Of a DNA stretch of 64,000 nt, positions 20,219 to 31,552 are shown in pieces. Numbering within the stretch: the stretch's first letter is position 1; the number at the start of each line of letters is the position of its first letter. The stretch is taken from contig CM066998.1 in assembly GCA_033977485.1 (NCBI GenBank), positions 31,187,501-31,251,500 of the forward strand, in the 5' to 3' direction. The notes under the pieces were generated by a model. The model was not told where the DNA came from. It saw only the letters and a list, made by a program, of their open reading frames with translations, and ran no database searches. A program made the position numbers and the translations under genes. The stretch comes from Hydrangea macrophylla. Its lineage: Eukaryota > Streptophyta > Magnoliopsida > Cornales > Hydrangeaceae.

Positions 20219-23200
20219 TGTGGATATGCCGGCATTTGGGCCCACTTTTAAAATATTTTTCAAATTCAAATTCAAATACGAGTCGCCACTTAATTTTTAA
20301 AGGGAAAAATTAAGAAACCATTTAAAGACAAACCGATCTTTTGCGAAACCAAAGATAAACTGGGTCCGGGGATTATGGAATGAAAGGGGAAGGAGCCCGG
20401 CGGACTAAAACACCCCCTTTCATCCTATCTCGCGATAGGCCTCTACTCAACATCCTTTTCAATCAAATTAATAATCTAAGCATGCCCTCAATTAATACAT
20501 ATGTACATATACATTACACAAGCGTGTCGGAAATGGTGTAAAAATTGCTAATGACAAAATATCATTCATAAGCCACGTAATTCAAGTAGCAAGCAACATG
20601 ATATGCAAGTAAGGAACTAGAAAACATACCCGGGATCCGGTCGCGAATATTAAACGTGCAATGCATGCAAGAACAAAATAAATCTATGAAAAGGTCTCTA
20701 ACACATATATACACATAAGGCAAAACCTAGGCTAAGGTGTCGCACATGGAGTCGAAAATCAATATAAATCAAATAATAGAATTAAACTAGAGAAGAGATG
20801 AGAAATTGTACCTCAAATGCGCTACAAAACAAAGATTAGTCCACATGCTTCACATAATAATATGATATCAAAAATCAATCCCAATCCTCTAGCTTAGATC
20901 TATTAAGCATGAAATCCAACTTTATTCAATGGCTAGTTCTAATCATAAGCATTGATGTACATGAATGAATGAATGTGAATAAGAATAAAACATGGATTTA
21001 TTCATTTATTTGGATCACTTAGCCTCTGGATTTAAACTAAATTATCTTTATTCAAAACATGGTTTGGGTCCCAAGACATTAGGGAACCATTTGAGTTGAA
21101 ATGAATAAGATTAGACAAAAACAGTAGCAGTTTTTTATGAATTACAGAGAGCAGACCAGATTTTAATAAATAGAAATGAAATACTTCCAACGGTTGGATC
21201 TTAATGATTTTTGGATATGTTATGCCTCTGTGAGTCTAGTTTCTAACCCAAAAGGCAAATCGAAGGTTCAACGGTTAGATCTTCGGGAATATGGAAAATA
21301 CTAGACCTCACTCAGGATTTTACAACTCTCTGTCCAGAGATCTTGTATGATTTTGTAAAAATAGCAAACAAATCTGAATTGCTTCATTCTTTTTAGGGAA
21401 CCTTCCTAACACATTTAAGGTTCTTATAAAAAATTATTTTGAGTCACAAACACCTTATTAAAGCTCTGATTTACTAATTTCAAAAACGTTTTACTGTTCT
21501 GAAACTACTCTGAAACTCTGGACAAATTGTGGTTGACTCACAAAACCCATGATCAAACCCCTCTAAACATAAAACCACCTTAAAACAAAATTACAGTGGT
21601 AGATTACTGTGTTATTGACACTTTCCCGTTGGTTTTACTTGATTTCAACGGTTAGATTTCGAACTAAAAATCTTTGATCGAAAACAGTTTGTGAAATCAC
21701 TGTTTTCGTTTTGCTAGTTCAACTTTGTTGGTTGACCTCAACTATTAAATCACAATGTTGGGCTTAAACCAAATCATTTCTTCTACCATTTAATGGTCAT
21801 TGAAGACTAAAGACATCTTTAGACTTATGGATTTTTGATGAAGTATGACATGAACTTCACAAAATCCAAAACAATGAACTCAAACTCATGGACCAAAACT
21901 TTGAGTTCTAAACATTGCTCCTACCACTTGGTGGTCATTGGAGGCTAAAGACACACATACATGTAGGTTTTGGATGAAGTATAGAGAACTTCTCAAAACC
22001 CAAGGAAGAGATTAGTCTAAGCCATAAAGGTGGACTTAAACTAAACTACTTCTCCTACCATTTGATGGTCATTGGTGACTAAAAAAAAACAAATCTACTC
22101 TAATCTCCATGGAATATAGTATGAATTCCATAAGATTCATAATAAAGAGATCCTAGTCATGAGTTGATACTAGTATCTCACCAACTATGTGTAGATTATG
22201 ACCATGATTCATTTTAATCTCCATATGGATCATAAGATCATAGGAAACTAAGGAATCAAAACTCAAAGAGTTTCAATGAGATATGGAAGATCTCATGAAC
22301 CTTATGAATGAAATAAAAATAAAGGAAATCAAAGTTTTATTTAAGAATACAAATTCTTCAAAACTAATTTATCTCAAACCCAATGCATTAATTAGATCCA
22401 AATTAATGAAATGTTATGAGATTCAATCACAAGTTCTTGGTGGTGTGTGATGAAATGGGGTAAGAAGAGAGGTTTTGAAAAGGTGAAAAGTTCCTAGATC
22501 TAAGAACTTGTGATTGAATTAGCCTAACTCTACCAAGGATTAAGAGGTTACCTCTATGACCTCAAAGAATTCTTCAATTTCTTGTGAAGTTCTTCCAAGA
22601 TCTTCAAATTCTTCTAAAAAATCTTCAAATTCTTCAAGAATTTCTTCTCTTCTTCTCAATTCTCTATATAATTCTCTCTCTAAACTCAAGTATATCTCTT
22701 GTATATGTTTGTATATTGATTCAAAAGTTCAAGTCCCTCTTAATGAAGATGAAAGTATGTTTATATAGGCCACCATTTCAAGGATAAATGGGTAAATTCG
22801 GGTGGAGACCCGTGTGCCAAGTTTTCTTCTAGAACATGTGAAAAAAGCAGTCTGTTACAGCCAGCGGCACTCGACGGCTCCCGGCGGCATTCGCTGAGTG
22901 CCGGGCGGCATTCGCTGAGTGCCAGGCGGCACTCTCAGTGAGTGCCGCCGGGTTTTCCGGGTGCCGGGGCTAACTGAATTTTGCCCTACTTTTTAATTTT
23001 CAACATGTATATTAACATAAGCTTAATTATTGACGAATTATGTTAAAATACTTGTATTTGTAATATATTCCATTAAGAATACACCCATAATATATGCTCT
23101 AAATGTATTATTCCTCCTCTCTTTTTCCTTTTCTTTTCTTCCTTTTCTTTTAAAAAATTCCTCTTTATTTTAAAATTCCTTTTTCATTATTTTTATTTTA

Positions 23201-23487
23201 TATTTCTTTTCAAAACTCTTCTTTTATATATATATTGAGCAAATTCTCATACTGATTTCCTCATGTGTTCTTCAATGTTCGGGTTTCTCCCGAATACCCA
23301 AACTCTCTCTCTTCTTTCTCCTTTTTATATTTTCTATTTTTAATTTTGAAATTTGTCTTGAAGAATCAATTGAAGATTTTGAATTTCCTGGAAAATCTTC
23401 GAATGTCACCGGCCATTGTCATCATCGGTCTTTTGAGAGGTAACCAATCCCTAGATTTGACGTTTGGTCAAAATTGGGGTGTCTACA
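20219..23487 (-). repeat. element A 5' LTR
   Basis: The partner of 8460-11707, on the promoter side for the minus-strand element. Start TGTGGATATGCC and end GGTGTCTACA (+ strand) match the other LTR. The most visible differences are small indels around the GC-rich palindrome array (22850-22950) and near the left end. Confidence 0.93.
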
Positions 23488-23929
23488 GGGGCAAACTTCG
23501 TTTGTCACCTGATCCCTATACACCAATGGTAAGCCTTCAAGTCACAATTATTGTCTTGAACAGATGAAAATGGAGCATCTTTTATACTATAAGCTAAGGC
23601 ACTAATTCAAAGCACATCTTGGGAGAAGCAATGAAATTGATTAGATCAGTAGGGAGGAATTTTCAAAAATAAGATTCACCATCAAAGTGATGCCGCGTTA
23701 AGGTGAGAAGTAAACACAAAAGAAAAATGGTACATCATTTATGACAAGAGCACATTAAGTTTTGGCAAGTCGAGCTTGTTTCATTTCAGTGTCGAATGTG
23801 TCGTCCTCGTGTGTCGATGTCAGTTAGTCGTCAAGTCTGTCTTAGTCTCAAATAAGTGAGTTGACAGTGACTAATAATGAATTTTCCAAATAAAGTTATA
23901 ATTTCTTTAAGAGTGTTCCAAGGACAATG
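23488..23929 (+). mobile_element. fragment of element B 3' UTR
   Basis: It continues the sequence interrupted at 8459. It starts GGGGCAAACTTCGTTTG and runs to the CAATG target of the solo LTR. No gene is seen. Confidence 0.6.
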
Positions 23930-26900
23930 TGTGGATACCAGGATTCCACCGCTTTTTATTTTGTTTGAAATTTGATTTGAAATTGATCAAAGGAAGAAAA
24001 TGAAAGGTCTGTTGAAAACAGATACAGAGTCGCCACTTGGTCTTTAGGGAACCAAGAAACCCAAATTTTGACTCACCCAAGCGGATAAGGGCACCGGCCC
24101 TTCATCACCAAAGAACTTGGTTCGGGGTTTTGGTACGAGAGAGGAAGGAGCCTTTGTCGCGACTAAAACACCCTCAACTCGCCCCGTCTTTCGACGGGCC
24201 TCAATTAGCATCCAAATAATCATCTTATACTATGATTGGTTCGACAAATAATACTATGATAGTATATTACATCACATAAGAAACTTGAAAATGGAAGATC
24301 TAAAGATAAAATATCATTCATACGATCTAAGTCAAATATCATGCAATGTAAAGTGAAAGGTCACACAAATAAAACTAGGAAAAATCGTCTAATCATGTAT
24401 CAAGTAATTAATTTCCTTAATCTAAAGGGGACATGAATTGTTCTCGAAACAAATAAATCAAAGAAAGTAAAATATACTTAGCAAACTAGTATGATGCATG
24501 TTAATCTTTGAGAAAAGAAGATTTCTCAATCCCCGGGACGGATGAGAAAGGACGATTAGATCGAGGGGAGCATGAACGTGTGATCATGATCATTCCTTAT
24601 AATCTTCTTAGATTAGGAGCTACAAAAACCCCAAATCTTTGCATGGATGCAATGTATGTATCTAGAGTGTGCCAAGGTTGTAGTGTGTTTTGTGTTCATG
24701 GATTCCTAGAATGACATAGAAGTCTAAAATATGTATGAATGGATGGATGAAATCAATGTGGGATATGTACAAATGTAATATGAACTACTTCCTAAGATAT
24801 GAACTAATTTGGAATGCATATAAGCATCAAATCAAAGAATGAAAGTTAAAATGTGCTTGCTGTGAATAGTGGACAGAACAGTAGCATCATCTTTTGGAAA
24901 TTGAAAAGAGAGGTTAGGAATGTTTTCAATGCATGATTTTTTATGGAGATCTTCCTTATTGTGTCTAGAACACAACCCAAAAGGCAAATATTGAATATCT
25001 ATCACAGATTGAGAGAAATCATATAAACAATGAAGGTCACTCAGGAACAGAGTCTGTACCGTCGACTGAAATGTTGAAAAATCTTAGAAAATGAAAACTA
25101 ATGATCTAGAGGCCCATTTTATACATAAAGTTCCCTAAGACATTGAAGTTTAAGGGAAAAATAAGTTAGGACCATTCCTTTTGGAAAAGTTTTCTGTAAA
25201 ACAAGTTGGAAGTGGACCTAGCTGCTGTGACAGCAAAGACAGAATGTCTGGAAGGAATGTTTGGGTCCAAATGGACCATTTTCAAGTACTTCCAAGTCAA
25301 GCCAAAAATCGTGGGTGTTCTATAGTGAGTTAGAAAGACTTTCCAAGTGGTCTTCCATTCATACATTGAGTATTGAACTCAAAATAATTCCTTGAAGTTA
25401 AATGACTCACTGTTTTGAGGGTTTTGAGAAAAACAAGGTTTATTTCTTGAAATCAAAATGAGGGATTTAAGAGGGGGGGTTTTGAAATGAGGGTTTTGAA
25501 AGTATACTTCTAGATCTTGGATGAATATTCTAACCACTTGGAATATCAATTCCTAACTTATTTCAAGAACTTCCCAAGTATTTGCAAACCATGGTTTTAT
25601 TTGGAAATCAAACTCAAGAATCTATGGGAGTATGATACATGAGAGGATAGATGATACATGATATGATATAGCATGCTAAAAGTGGTAAAGAACATGTGCA
25701 TGGGATATGGGTTCATCTAGATACAAGAGAGTGTTGCATCAAAGTGTGAAAGCCAAAAAGTGAAATGCTGTGAATAGTGGACAGACTGTATGCATTACTT
25801 TGTAACATTATAATGGGAGGTCAAACGTGCCTAGGAAAATGTGAGAAAAATCAGAGATCATCCTTATTGTGTCTAGAAAATAACCCAAAAAGCCAAACAT
25901 CAATAGCTATGACAGATTAAAAGAAATAAATCAGAATGTACACATGACTCAGAAACAAAAGCTGCACTGTTGACTGATTTTGTATGATTTTTCATAAATC
26001 AAAGAAAAGGTTTATGATGACCCATTATATACCAAACGTTTCCTAAGACACCCAAATTTTATAAAAAAAAATAGAAAAGATATATGTACAGTGACGAAAA
26101 TATCCAGAATAAGTGCAAGAAGTTGGGTGAACATTCTGTGAGAACAGAGGCAGGTTATGAATATTAACTTCTCACATCCAAAACAAATACTTTCACATTT
26201 CTACAATTGATGGGAAAAATTGGGGACAAACTATGATGTCTTAGGAAGATTTTCCAAGTGGTTTCATCATCATAACTCAAGTATTTAATTCAAAACAAAT
26301 CTTTGAATCTGATCAGCTCACTATTTTGGATCATTCTTGAAGAAAATGGATTTGGGTTTGAAATAGAGTTTGAGTTCTTGATTGGGGGTTTTGAAATAGA
26401 TGTTCAAAGCATGAACTTAAACTCTTGAGATGACCATGTGACCACTTAGAACCTCATCCAACCTTGAATCATCAAAGAACTCCCAATATTATTGGAGAGA
26501 TTCATTTTTATTTTGGACATAACTTCAATACATTTCAAGAACATCTTGGAAGTATTGAGGTTATGATCATCATCTATCAAACATGTTTTTGAGGTCAAGA
26601 GCTACTATCCATAAGGATTCACTCACCCCAAACTTCATGTCATCACTTAAATGATGATGAACTAGTAAGTAAATAAAGAAAATAAAAAGAAATGAGATTA
26701 AGAAGAGATGAACATAATATGAACAAGCAAGTAAATAACAATCAATAGATGATAATCAATATGATTTTGGACTTGTAGCTTGGTGTTTCACTCATAGATT
26801 TTGACATTTGGATATGGAAGTAGCTTCCTAACTCAAGAATGCTCAAGAATGGTGATTGGGTATATTGATGATGAAGTATATAGAAAAATGGTGGAGGAAA

Positions 26901-27042
26901 ACAAGATTAGAACTAATTTTGATTGAAAAAAATGGAAGAAGAAGACTACTTCTTCTCTTTCTCTCTCTATATTTCCCTAGAGTTTCTTCCTAAGCTCTCT
27001 CTAAGCTTCCATGTCTCTCCTCTAAATGGAAGTAAATGGCTT

Positions 27043-27050
27043 CTTTTATA
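27043..27050 (-). promoter_or_regulatory. TATA box of the 4.0 kb solo LTR
   Basis: Minus strand CCTATAAAAG. Upstream of it on the minus strand lie an ACGT palindrome (AAAACTACGTCGTTTT at 27129-27144) and then the GC-rich array at 27207-27265. The element B LTR has the same order. Confidence 0.7.
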
Positions 27051-27206
27051 GGCAAAGGAGGGGTGGTAAATGGAGTTTTAAAAAGTTTAAAATGGTCTCC
27101 CATTGGTCCAAAATAAGCTGGGAATCAAAACTACGTCGTTTTGGTTTTTAATTAATCAAAATGGGACCCCAAAAGAAATTACAAAAACTCAGTGTTCTGG
27201 AGGGGA

Positions 27207-27265
27207 GTGCCGCGGCGGCAGTGGGCCAGTGCCGCGGCGGCAGTGGGCCAGTGCCGCGGCGGCAC
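27207..27265 (-). promoter_or_regulatory. GTGCCGCGGCGGCAC array, three units of 22 bp
   Basis: GTGCCGCGGCGGCA starts at 27207, 27229 and 27251, an exact 22-bp period. Each unit is a 7+1+7 inverted repeat (GTGCCGC-G-GCGGCAC or close to it) separated by GTGGGCCA-like spacers. Confidence 0.85.
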
Positions 27266-28056
27266 TGCTCCTCCCTTCGTCCAGATAATGCTGTTTAGGC
27301 CCCCTGAGGTTCCGGTATTCGCGAAAAGGCCCTATTTCGTCCAAAATTCACAGAAAATGCATATGAACTCCAAACTGAGGTTGTGATATACCGTTATAAA
27401 GGTATTGGAGTCTACTTTACATAAAAAATAGTTCGGGGATAAGTCACTTTGAAAAGTTTTGCGGTATTTGCGATAAAAGCCAATTTGATCGCCTTTTTCG
27501 CCTTTGGAAATTTATAATAAATTCGTTTTAAATCCAGAAATTATGTGCGATATACCGTTGGAAAGCTATTGACCTCTAGTATCCATGAAAATTGTTTTGG
27601 TGCCCCGGTTTCAAAGTCAAATTCTGTTCAAACTGGTCAAACCTGGGATTCCCGGGAACTTCCGGGACTTCCGGGGGTCTCTGGGAGCTGACGATTTCAT
27701 TTGATTTCTCTTAGAAACTCATTTTATCACTTTCCTTACGACGTAGCATGTTTTCAGAATGTTGGGACCAAATCTGGGAGTTTTTGGGCTTTTAGGGGTC
27801 ATTTTGGTCATTCTGAGCATTCTGAGAGATAGAGCTGACTTCCAGGAGTCCTTTTGAGTCTTTTACGATCATTGTGAACCACCAAGCTATGGGTCTCCTA
27901 AATCTGATAGCCGACAAAATGGGGTGTCTACACAATGCAAGCAGGATTACCAAACACTATTACTGCACCAGTCAAGGCGTCAGCATGAGAAGCGTCCGAA
28001 CTTGGGGAAAATTTCATCCCTTTCCAAACCGTCGAAAGTTAACCATCTTCGTTCAT

Positions 28057-28790
28057 GCAACATAAGTCCATGAGTGGCTGTTGATGATCTTCCTTTCTCC
28101 TAGCAACATAAGTCCATAAGTGGATGTTGCTCATCTTCGTTCATGCAACATAAGTCTACGAGTGGCTGTTGATGATCTTCATTTCTCCTAGCAACATAAG
28201 TCCATGAGTGGCTGTTGATCTTTCATCTTTCTTCGTGCAACATAAGTCCATGAGTGGCTGTTGATGATCTTCCTTTCTCCTAGCAACATAAGTCCATGAG
28301 TGGCTGTTGCTCATCTTCGTTCATGCAACATACGTCCATGAATGGCTGTTGATGATCTTCCTTTCTCCTAGCAACATAAGTCTATGAGTGGCTATTGATC
28401 TTTCATCTTTCTTCATGCAACATAAGTCCATGAGTGGCTGTTGATGATCTTCCTTTCTCCTAGCAACATAAGTCCATGAGTGGCTGTTGATCTTTCATCT
28501 TCCTTCGTCCTAGCAACATAAGTCCATGAGTGGCTGTTGACTGTCTTCCTTCGCTTATGCAACATAAGTCCATGAGTGGCTGTTGATGATCTTCCTTCGT
28601 CCATGCAACCTAAGTCCATGTGTGGCTGTTGATCTTCCTTTCTCCTAGCAACATAAGTCCATGAGTGGCTGTTGACCATCTTTCTTCGTTCATACAACAT
28701 AAGTCCATGAGTGGCTGTTGATGATCTTCTTTCATCCTAGCAATATAAGTCCATAAGTTGCTATTGATTATCACCCTCCATCAGTGTTAA
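28057..28790 (+). repeat. tandem array TR4, about 16 units of 42-48 bp
   Basis: Units contain GCAACATAAGTCCATGAGTG followed by GCTGTTGATGATCTTC. Successive starts (28057, 28103, 28145 and 28191) give periods of 46, 42 and 46, because linkers of slightly different length alternate. Confidence 0.9.
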
Positions 28791-28874
28791 ACCACCGCAA
28801 ATCATCTCTGTCACAAACAAAATGATACCTTGACTCCCATTTAATGGGCGTATTTCCTTCTTCCTAGCAGAGTA

Positions 28875-29590
28875 CATTACAGAATCTGACCAACCACGAG
28901 AGATTCAGAGATGGATCCTGGTTCTAGGTCAAGAATTGAAGAGAGATTTTCAGAGAGTCCATCAGCTCCCGAAGGCCCTAACCGGCTCTTTTGGATTGAG
29001 CATTACAGAATCTGACCAACCACGAGAGATTCAGAGATGGATCCTGGTTCTAGGTCAAGAATTGAAGAGAGATTCTCAGAGAGTCCATCAGCTCCTGAAG
29101 GCCCTAACCGGCTCTTTTGGATTGAGCATTACAGAATTTGACCAACCACGAGAGATTCAGAGATGGATCCTGGTTCTAGGTCAAGAATTGAAGAGAGATT
29201 CTCAGAGAGTCCATCAGCTCCCGAAGGCCCTAACCGGCTCTTTTTGATTGAGCATTACAGAATCTGACCAACCACGAGAGATTCAGAGATGGATCCTGGT
29301 TCTAGGTCAAGAATTGAAGAGAGATTCTCAGAGAGTCCATCAGCTCCCGAAGGCCCTAACCGGCTCTTTTGGATTGAGCATTACAAAATCTGACCAACCA
29401 TGAGAGATTCAGAGATGAATCCTGGTTCTAGGTCAAGAATTGAAGAGAGATTCTCAGAGAGTCCATCAGCTCCCGAAGGCCCTAACCGGCTCTTTTGGAT
29501 TGAGCATTACAAAATCTGACCAACCACGAGAGATTCAGAGATGGATCCTGGTTCTAGATCAAGAATTGAAGAGAGATTATCAGAGAGTCC
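28875..29590 (+). repeat. tandem array TR5, 126-bp units, five full and one partial
   Basis: The word CATTACAGAATCTGACCAAC recurs at 28875, 29001, 29127, 29253, 29379 and 29505 with small changes. Copies are nearly identical. The unit length is a multiple of three, which keeps one frame open across copies, but I see no reason to treat that frame as a gene. Confidence 0.93.
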
Positions 29591-29747
29591 CCTACCATCC
29601 CCAGCGGAAGATAACAGAAGTCCGAACCGATTCTCCGGACTTGTCATCATAAGGACCGGCCAACGATTGAAAGCATCACCCGCAGTCAAATCACCCCGAT
29701 TCCCAGGGCAAGCACTGTCTATTCACAATTCAAGAATCCGTGTCCAC

Positions 29748-29935
29748 TGATTATCATGAGCTTTCTTACCTGTCAGTCATTGTGAGTTTCCTCATTTATC
29801 GTGAGCTTCTTCACTCCGGTTATCTCACCTGTCAATTATCGTGAGCTACCCCACTTATTATGAGCCTTCTCACTTTGGTTATTATAAAACTGTCGGTTAT
29901 CATGAACTCCCTCACCTATGGGTTATCCTTAGTTG
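29748..29935 (+). repeat. degenerate repeats with TTATCGTGAGCT core (TR6)
   Basis: Words such as ATTATCGTGAGCTACC and TTATCATGAACTCCC recur about every 28-32 bp. The copies are more diverged than those in TR4 and TR5. Confidence 0.6.
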
Positions 29936-30252
29936 TCATCCTTAAAGACCCCACATCCGATCCCATTCGCTTGTAAAGCACACTTCCCGTAATTTGAGAA
30001 GTTTGCCCCGAAACCCAGAGTCTTTTCAGACCGTGGTCGGCCACTGCATCGTAGTTAGAAGTACTAGCACAACACGAGTCCACTCGAAATGGCACACACC
30101 CCACCGCACCTGCTCATACTAGGGTCATAACACTAGACATGATAGGACTCATGACACAACTCATATCACCTCCAGGCATGGCATATCACTCATATAGCAT
30201 AGCATCCGCCTGATTGTTGTGTACACGCGTATGTGATTTATTCCTCTGTGCC

Positions 30253-30305
30253 CTGAACTACGTTCTGGTCTGATTCCCCTTGGGATACGTAGGCAGCTCA
30301 CGCAG
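30253..30305 (+). ncRNA. conserved 3' UTR hairpin motif (element B copy)
   Basis: GAACTACGTTCTGGTCTGAT followed by TCCCCTTGGGATACGTAGGC is the element-sense version of the motif seen three times in element A. TCCC-CTT-GGGA forms a tight inner stem and CTACGT/ACGTAG an outer one. Its role is unknown. Confidence 0.45.
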
Positions 30306-30447
30306 AGCACGACCAGCAGTAGACCTCAGCATCATTGCATCTTTTGCAACGCTTTTTTTATCCTAAATCTATAGCCTCCAAAAAGTCCAATCTCTTCAAA
30401 AACTTTGGCACTCGCTTGCGACATGCGTTGCCTCACAAGTTTATGCC

Positions 30448-30461
30448 AAAGAGGGGCAAAC
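30448..30461 (+). promoter_or_regulatory. polypurine tract of element B
   Basis: AAAGAGGGGCAAAC directly before TGTAGACACCCC, identical to the element A tract. Confidence 0.85.
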
Positions 30462-31329
30462 TGTAGACACCCCATTTTGTCGGCTATCAGATTTAGGAGA
30501 CCCATAGCTTGGTGGTTCACAATGATCGAAAAAGACTCAAAAGGACTCCTGGAAGTTAGCTATATTTCTCAAAATGCTCAGAATGACCAAAATGCCCCTA
30601 AAAGCCCGAAAATTCCCAGATTTGGTCCAAAAGTTCTGAAAACATGCTATGTCGTAAGAAAAGTAAGAAAATGAGTTTTTAAGCAAAATTAGATGAAATC
30701 GTCAGCTCCCAGAGACCCCCGGAAGTCCCGGAAGTTCCAGAAAAGTCTCCGTTGACCGGTTTGACCAAGGTTTGACCAGGTTTGACCAAGTTTGACCAAG
30801 TTTGACCAAAATTGTCCAAATTCACCGGGATCATTCTAGATCATGTGGAAAGTATTAAAATGAGTTTTAAAAGAAAATCGAGCGAAAACGTCAGCTCCTG
30901 GGGGCTCCCAGAGGTTTCCAAAACTTCCGGGGAATCCCAGGTTTGACCAGTTTGACCAAAATTTGACTTTAGAACCGGAGCACCGTAACAATTTTCAAAT
31001 ATTTTTCATGGATACTAGAGGTCAATAGCTTTTCAACAGTATATCGCACATAATTTTTGGATTTAAAACGAGTTTATTGTGAATTTCTGAAGGCGAAAAA
31101 GGCGATCAAATCGGCTTTTATCGCAAATACCGCAAAACTTTTCAAAGTGACCTATCACCAAATTATTTTTTTTATGTAAAATAGACTCCATTAGCTTTCC
31201 AACGGTATATCACAACCTCAATTTGGAGTTCGTATGCATTTTCTGTGAATTTCGGACGAAATAGGGCCTTTTCGCGAATACCGAAACCTCTGGGGGCCTA
31301 AATGTAATTTTTTGGGCATCCGAGGAGCA

Positions 31330-31391
31330 GTGCCGCGGCGGCACTGGGCCACTTCCGCGGCGGCACATGGCCAGTACCGTGGCGGCACTCT
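31330..31391 (+). promoter_or_regulatory. GTGCCGCGGCGGCAC array in element B LTR
   Basis: Three units start about 22 bp apart at 31330, 31352 and 31374, with ATGGCCA-like spacers. The array lies about 155 bp upstream of the TATA box. Confidence 0.8.
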
Positions 31392-31544
31392 CCTCCAGAA
31401 CAGTATATTTTTGTAATTTATTTTGGGGGTCCAATTTGATATATTAGAAATCAAAACGACGTAGTTTTGGTTCCCAGCTTATTTTGGACCAATGGGAGAC
31501 CATTTTAAACTTTTTAAAACCCCATTTACCACCCCTCATTTGCC

Positions 31545-31552
31545 TATAAAAG
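31545..31552 (+). promoter_or_regulatory. TATA box of element B LTR
   Basis: TATAAAAG in the context CCTATAAAAGAAGCC, matching the inverted copy in the solo LTR at 27043-27050. Confidence 0.7.

Larger units (their letters stand above)
8460..23487 (-). mobile_element. element A: complete non-autonomous Tat/Ogre-like LTR retrotransposon
   Basis: Two near-identical LTRs in the same orientation (8460-11707 and 20219-23487) bound an 8.5 kb internal region. Flanks are GGGGT on the left and GGGGC on the right, a 5-bp target duplication with one change; the surrounding repeat shows GGGGC is original. The coding strand is minus: PBS next to the right LTR, gag at 17358-18971, polypurine tract next to the left LTR. 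Protease, RT, RNaseH and integrase are missing apart from an RT leader remnant near 16440-16629. The element would therefore depend on an autonomous relative. The LTRs differ at only a small fraction of sites by eye, so insertion was recent. Confidence 0.92.
23930..27932 (-). mobile_element. solo LTR of a Tat-like element, 4.0 kb, TSD CAATG
   Basis: It begins TGTGGATACC and ends GGTGTCTACA on the + strand and is flanked by CAATG at 23925-23929 and 27933-27937, a perfect 5-bp duplication. No PBS or polypurine tract adjoins it, so it is a solo LTR left by LTR-LTR recombination. It is the same family as the element B LTR at 30462-34363 but in opposite orientation. It contains a direct duplication of about 0.9 kb (TGCTGTGAATAGTGGACAG at 24858 and 25766), a GC-rich palindrome array and a TATA box. 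Confidence 0.95.
27938..30461 (+). mobile_element. element B 3' UTR, terminal part
   Basis: This is the sequence in front of the B 3' LTR. It contains three repeat arrays, one conserved hairpin motif (30253-30305) and the polypurine tract. The last 250 bp are homologous, in inverse orientation, to 11708-11960 next to the element A 3' LTR, which identifies it as a Tat-like 3' UTR. No gene is supported. Confidence 0.75.

Noticed and set aside
28936..29652. Repeat protein encoded by the 126-bp array
   Set aside because: The unit is a multiple of three, so an open frame persists automatically; there is no start context or matching frame outside the array.
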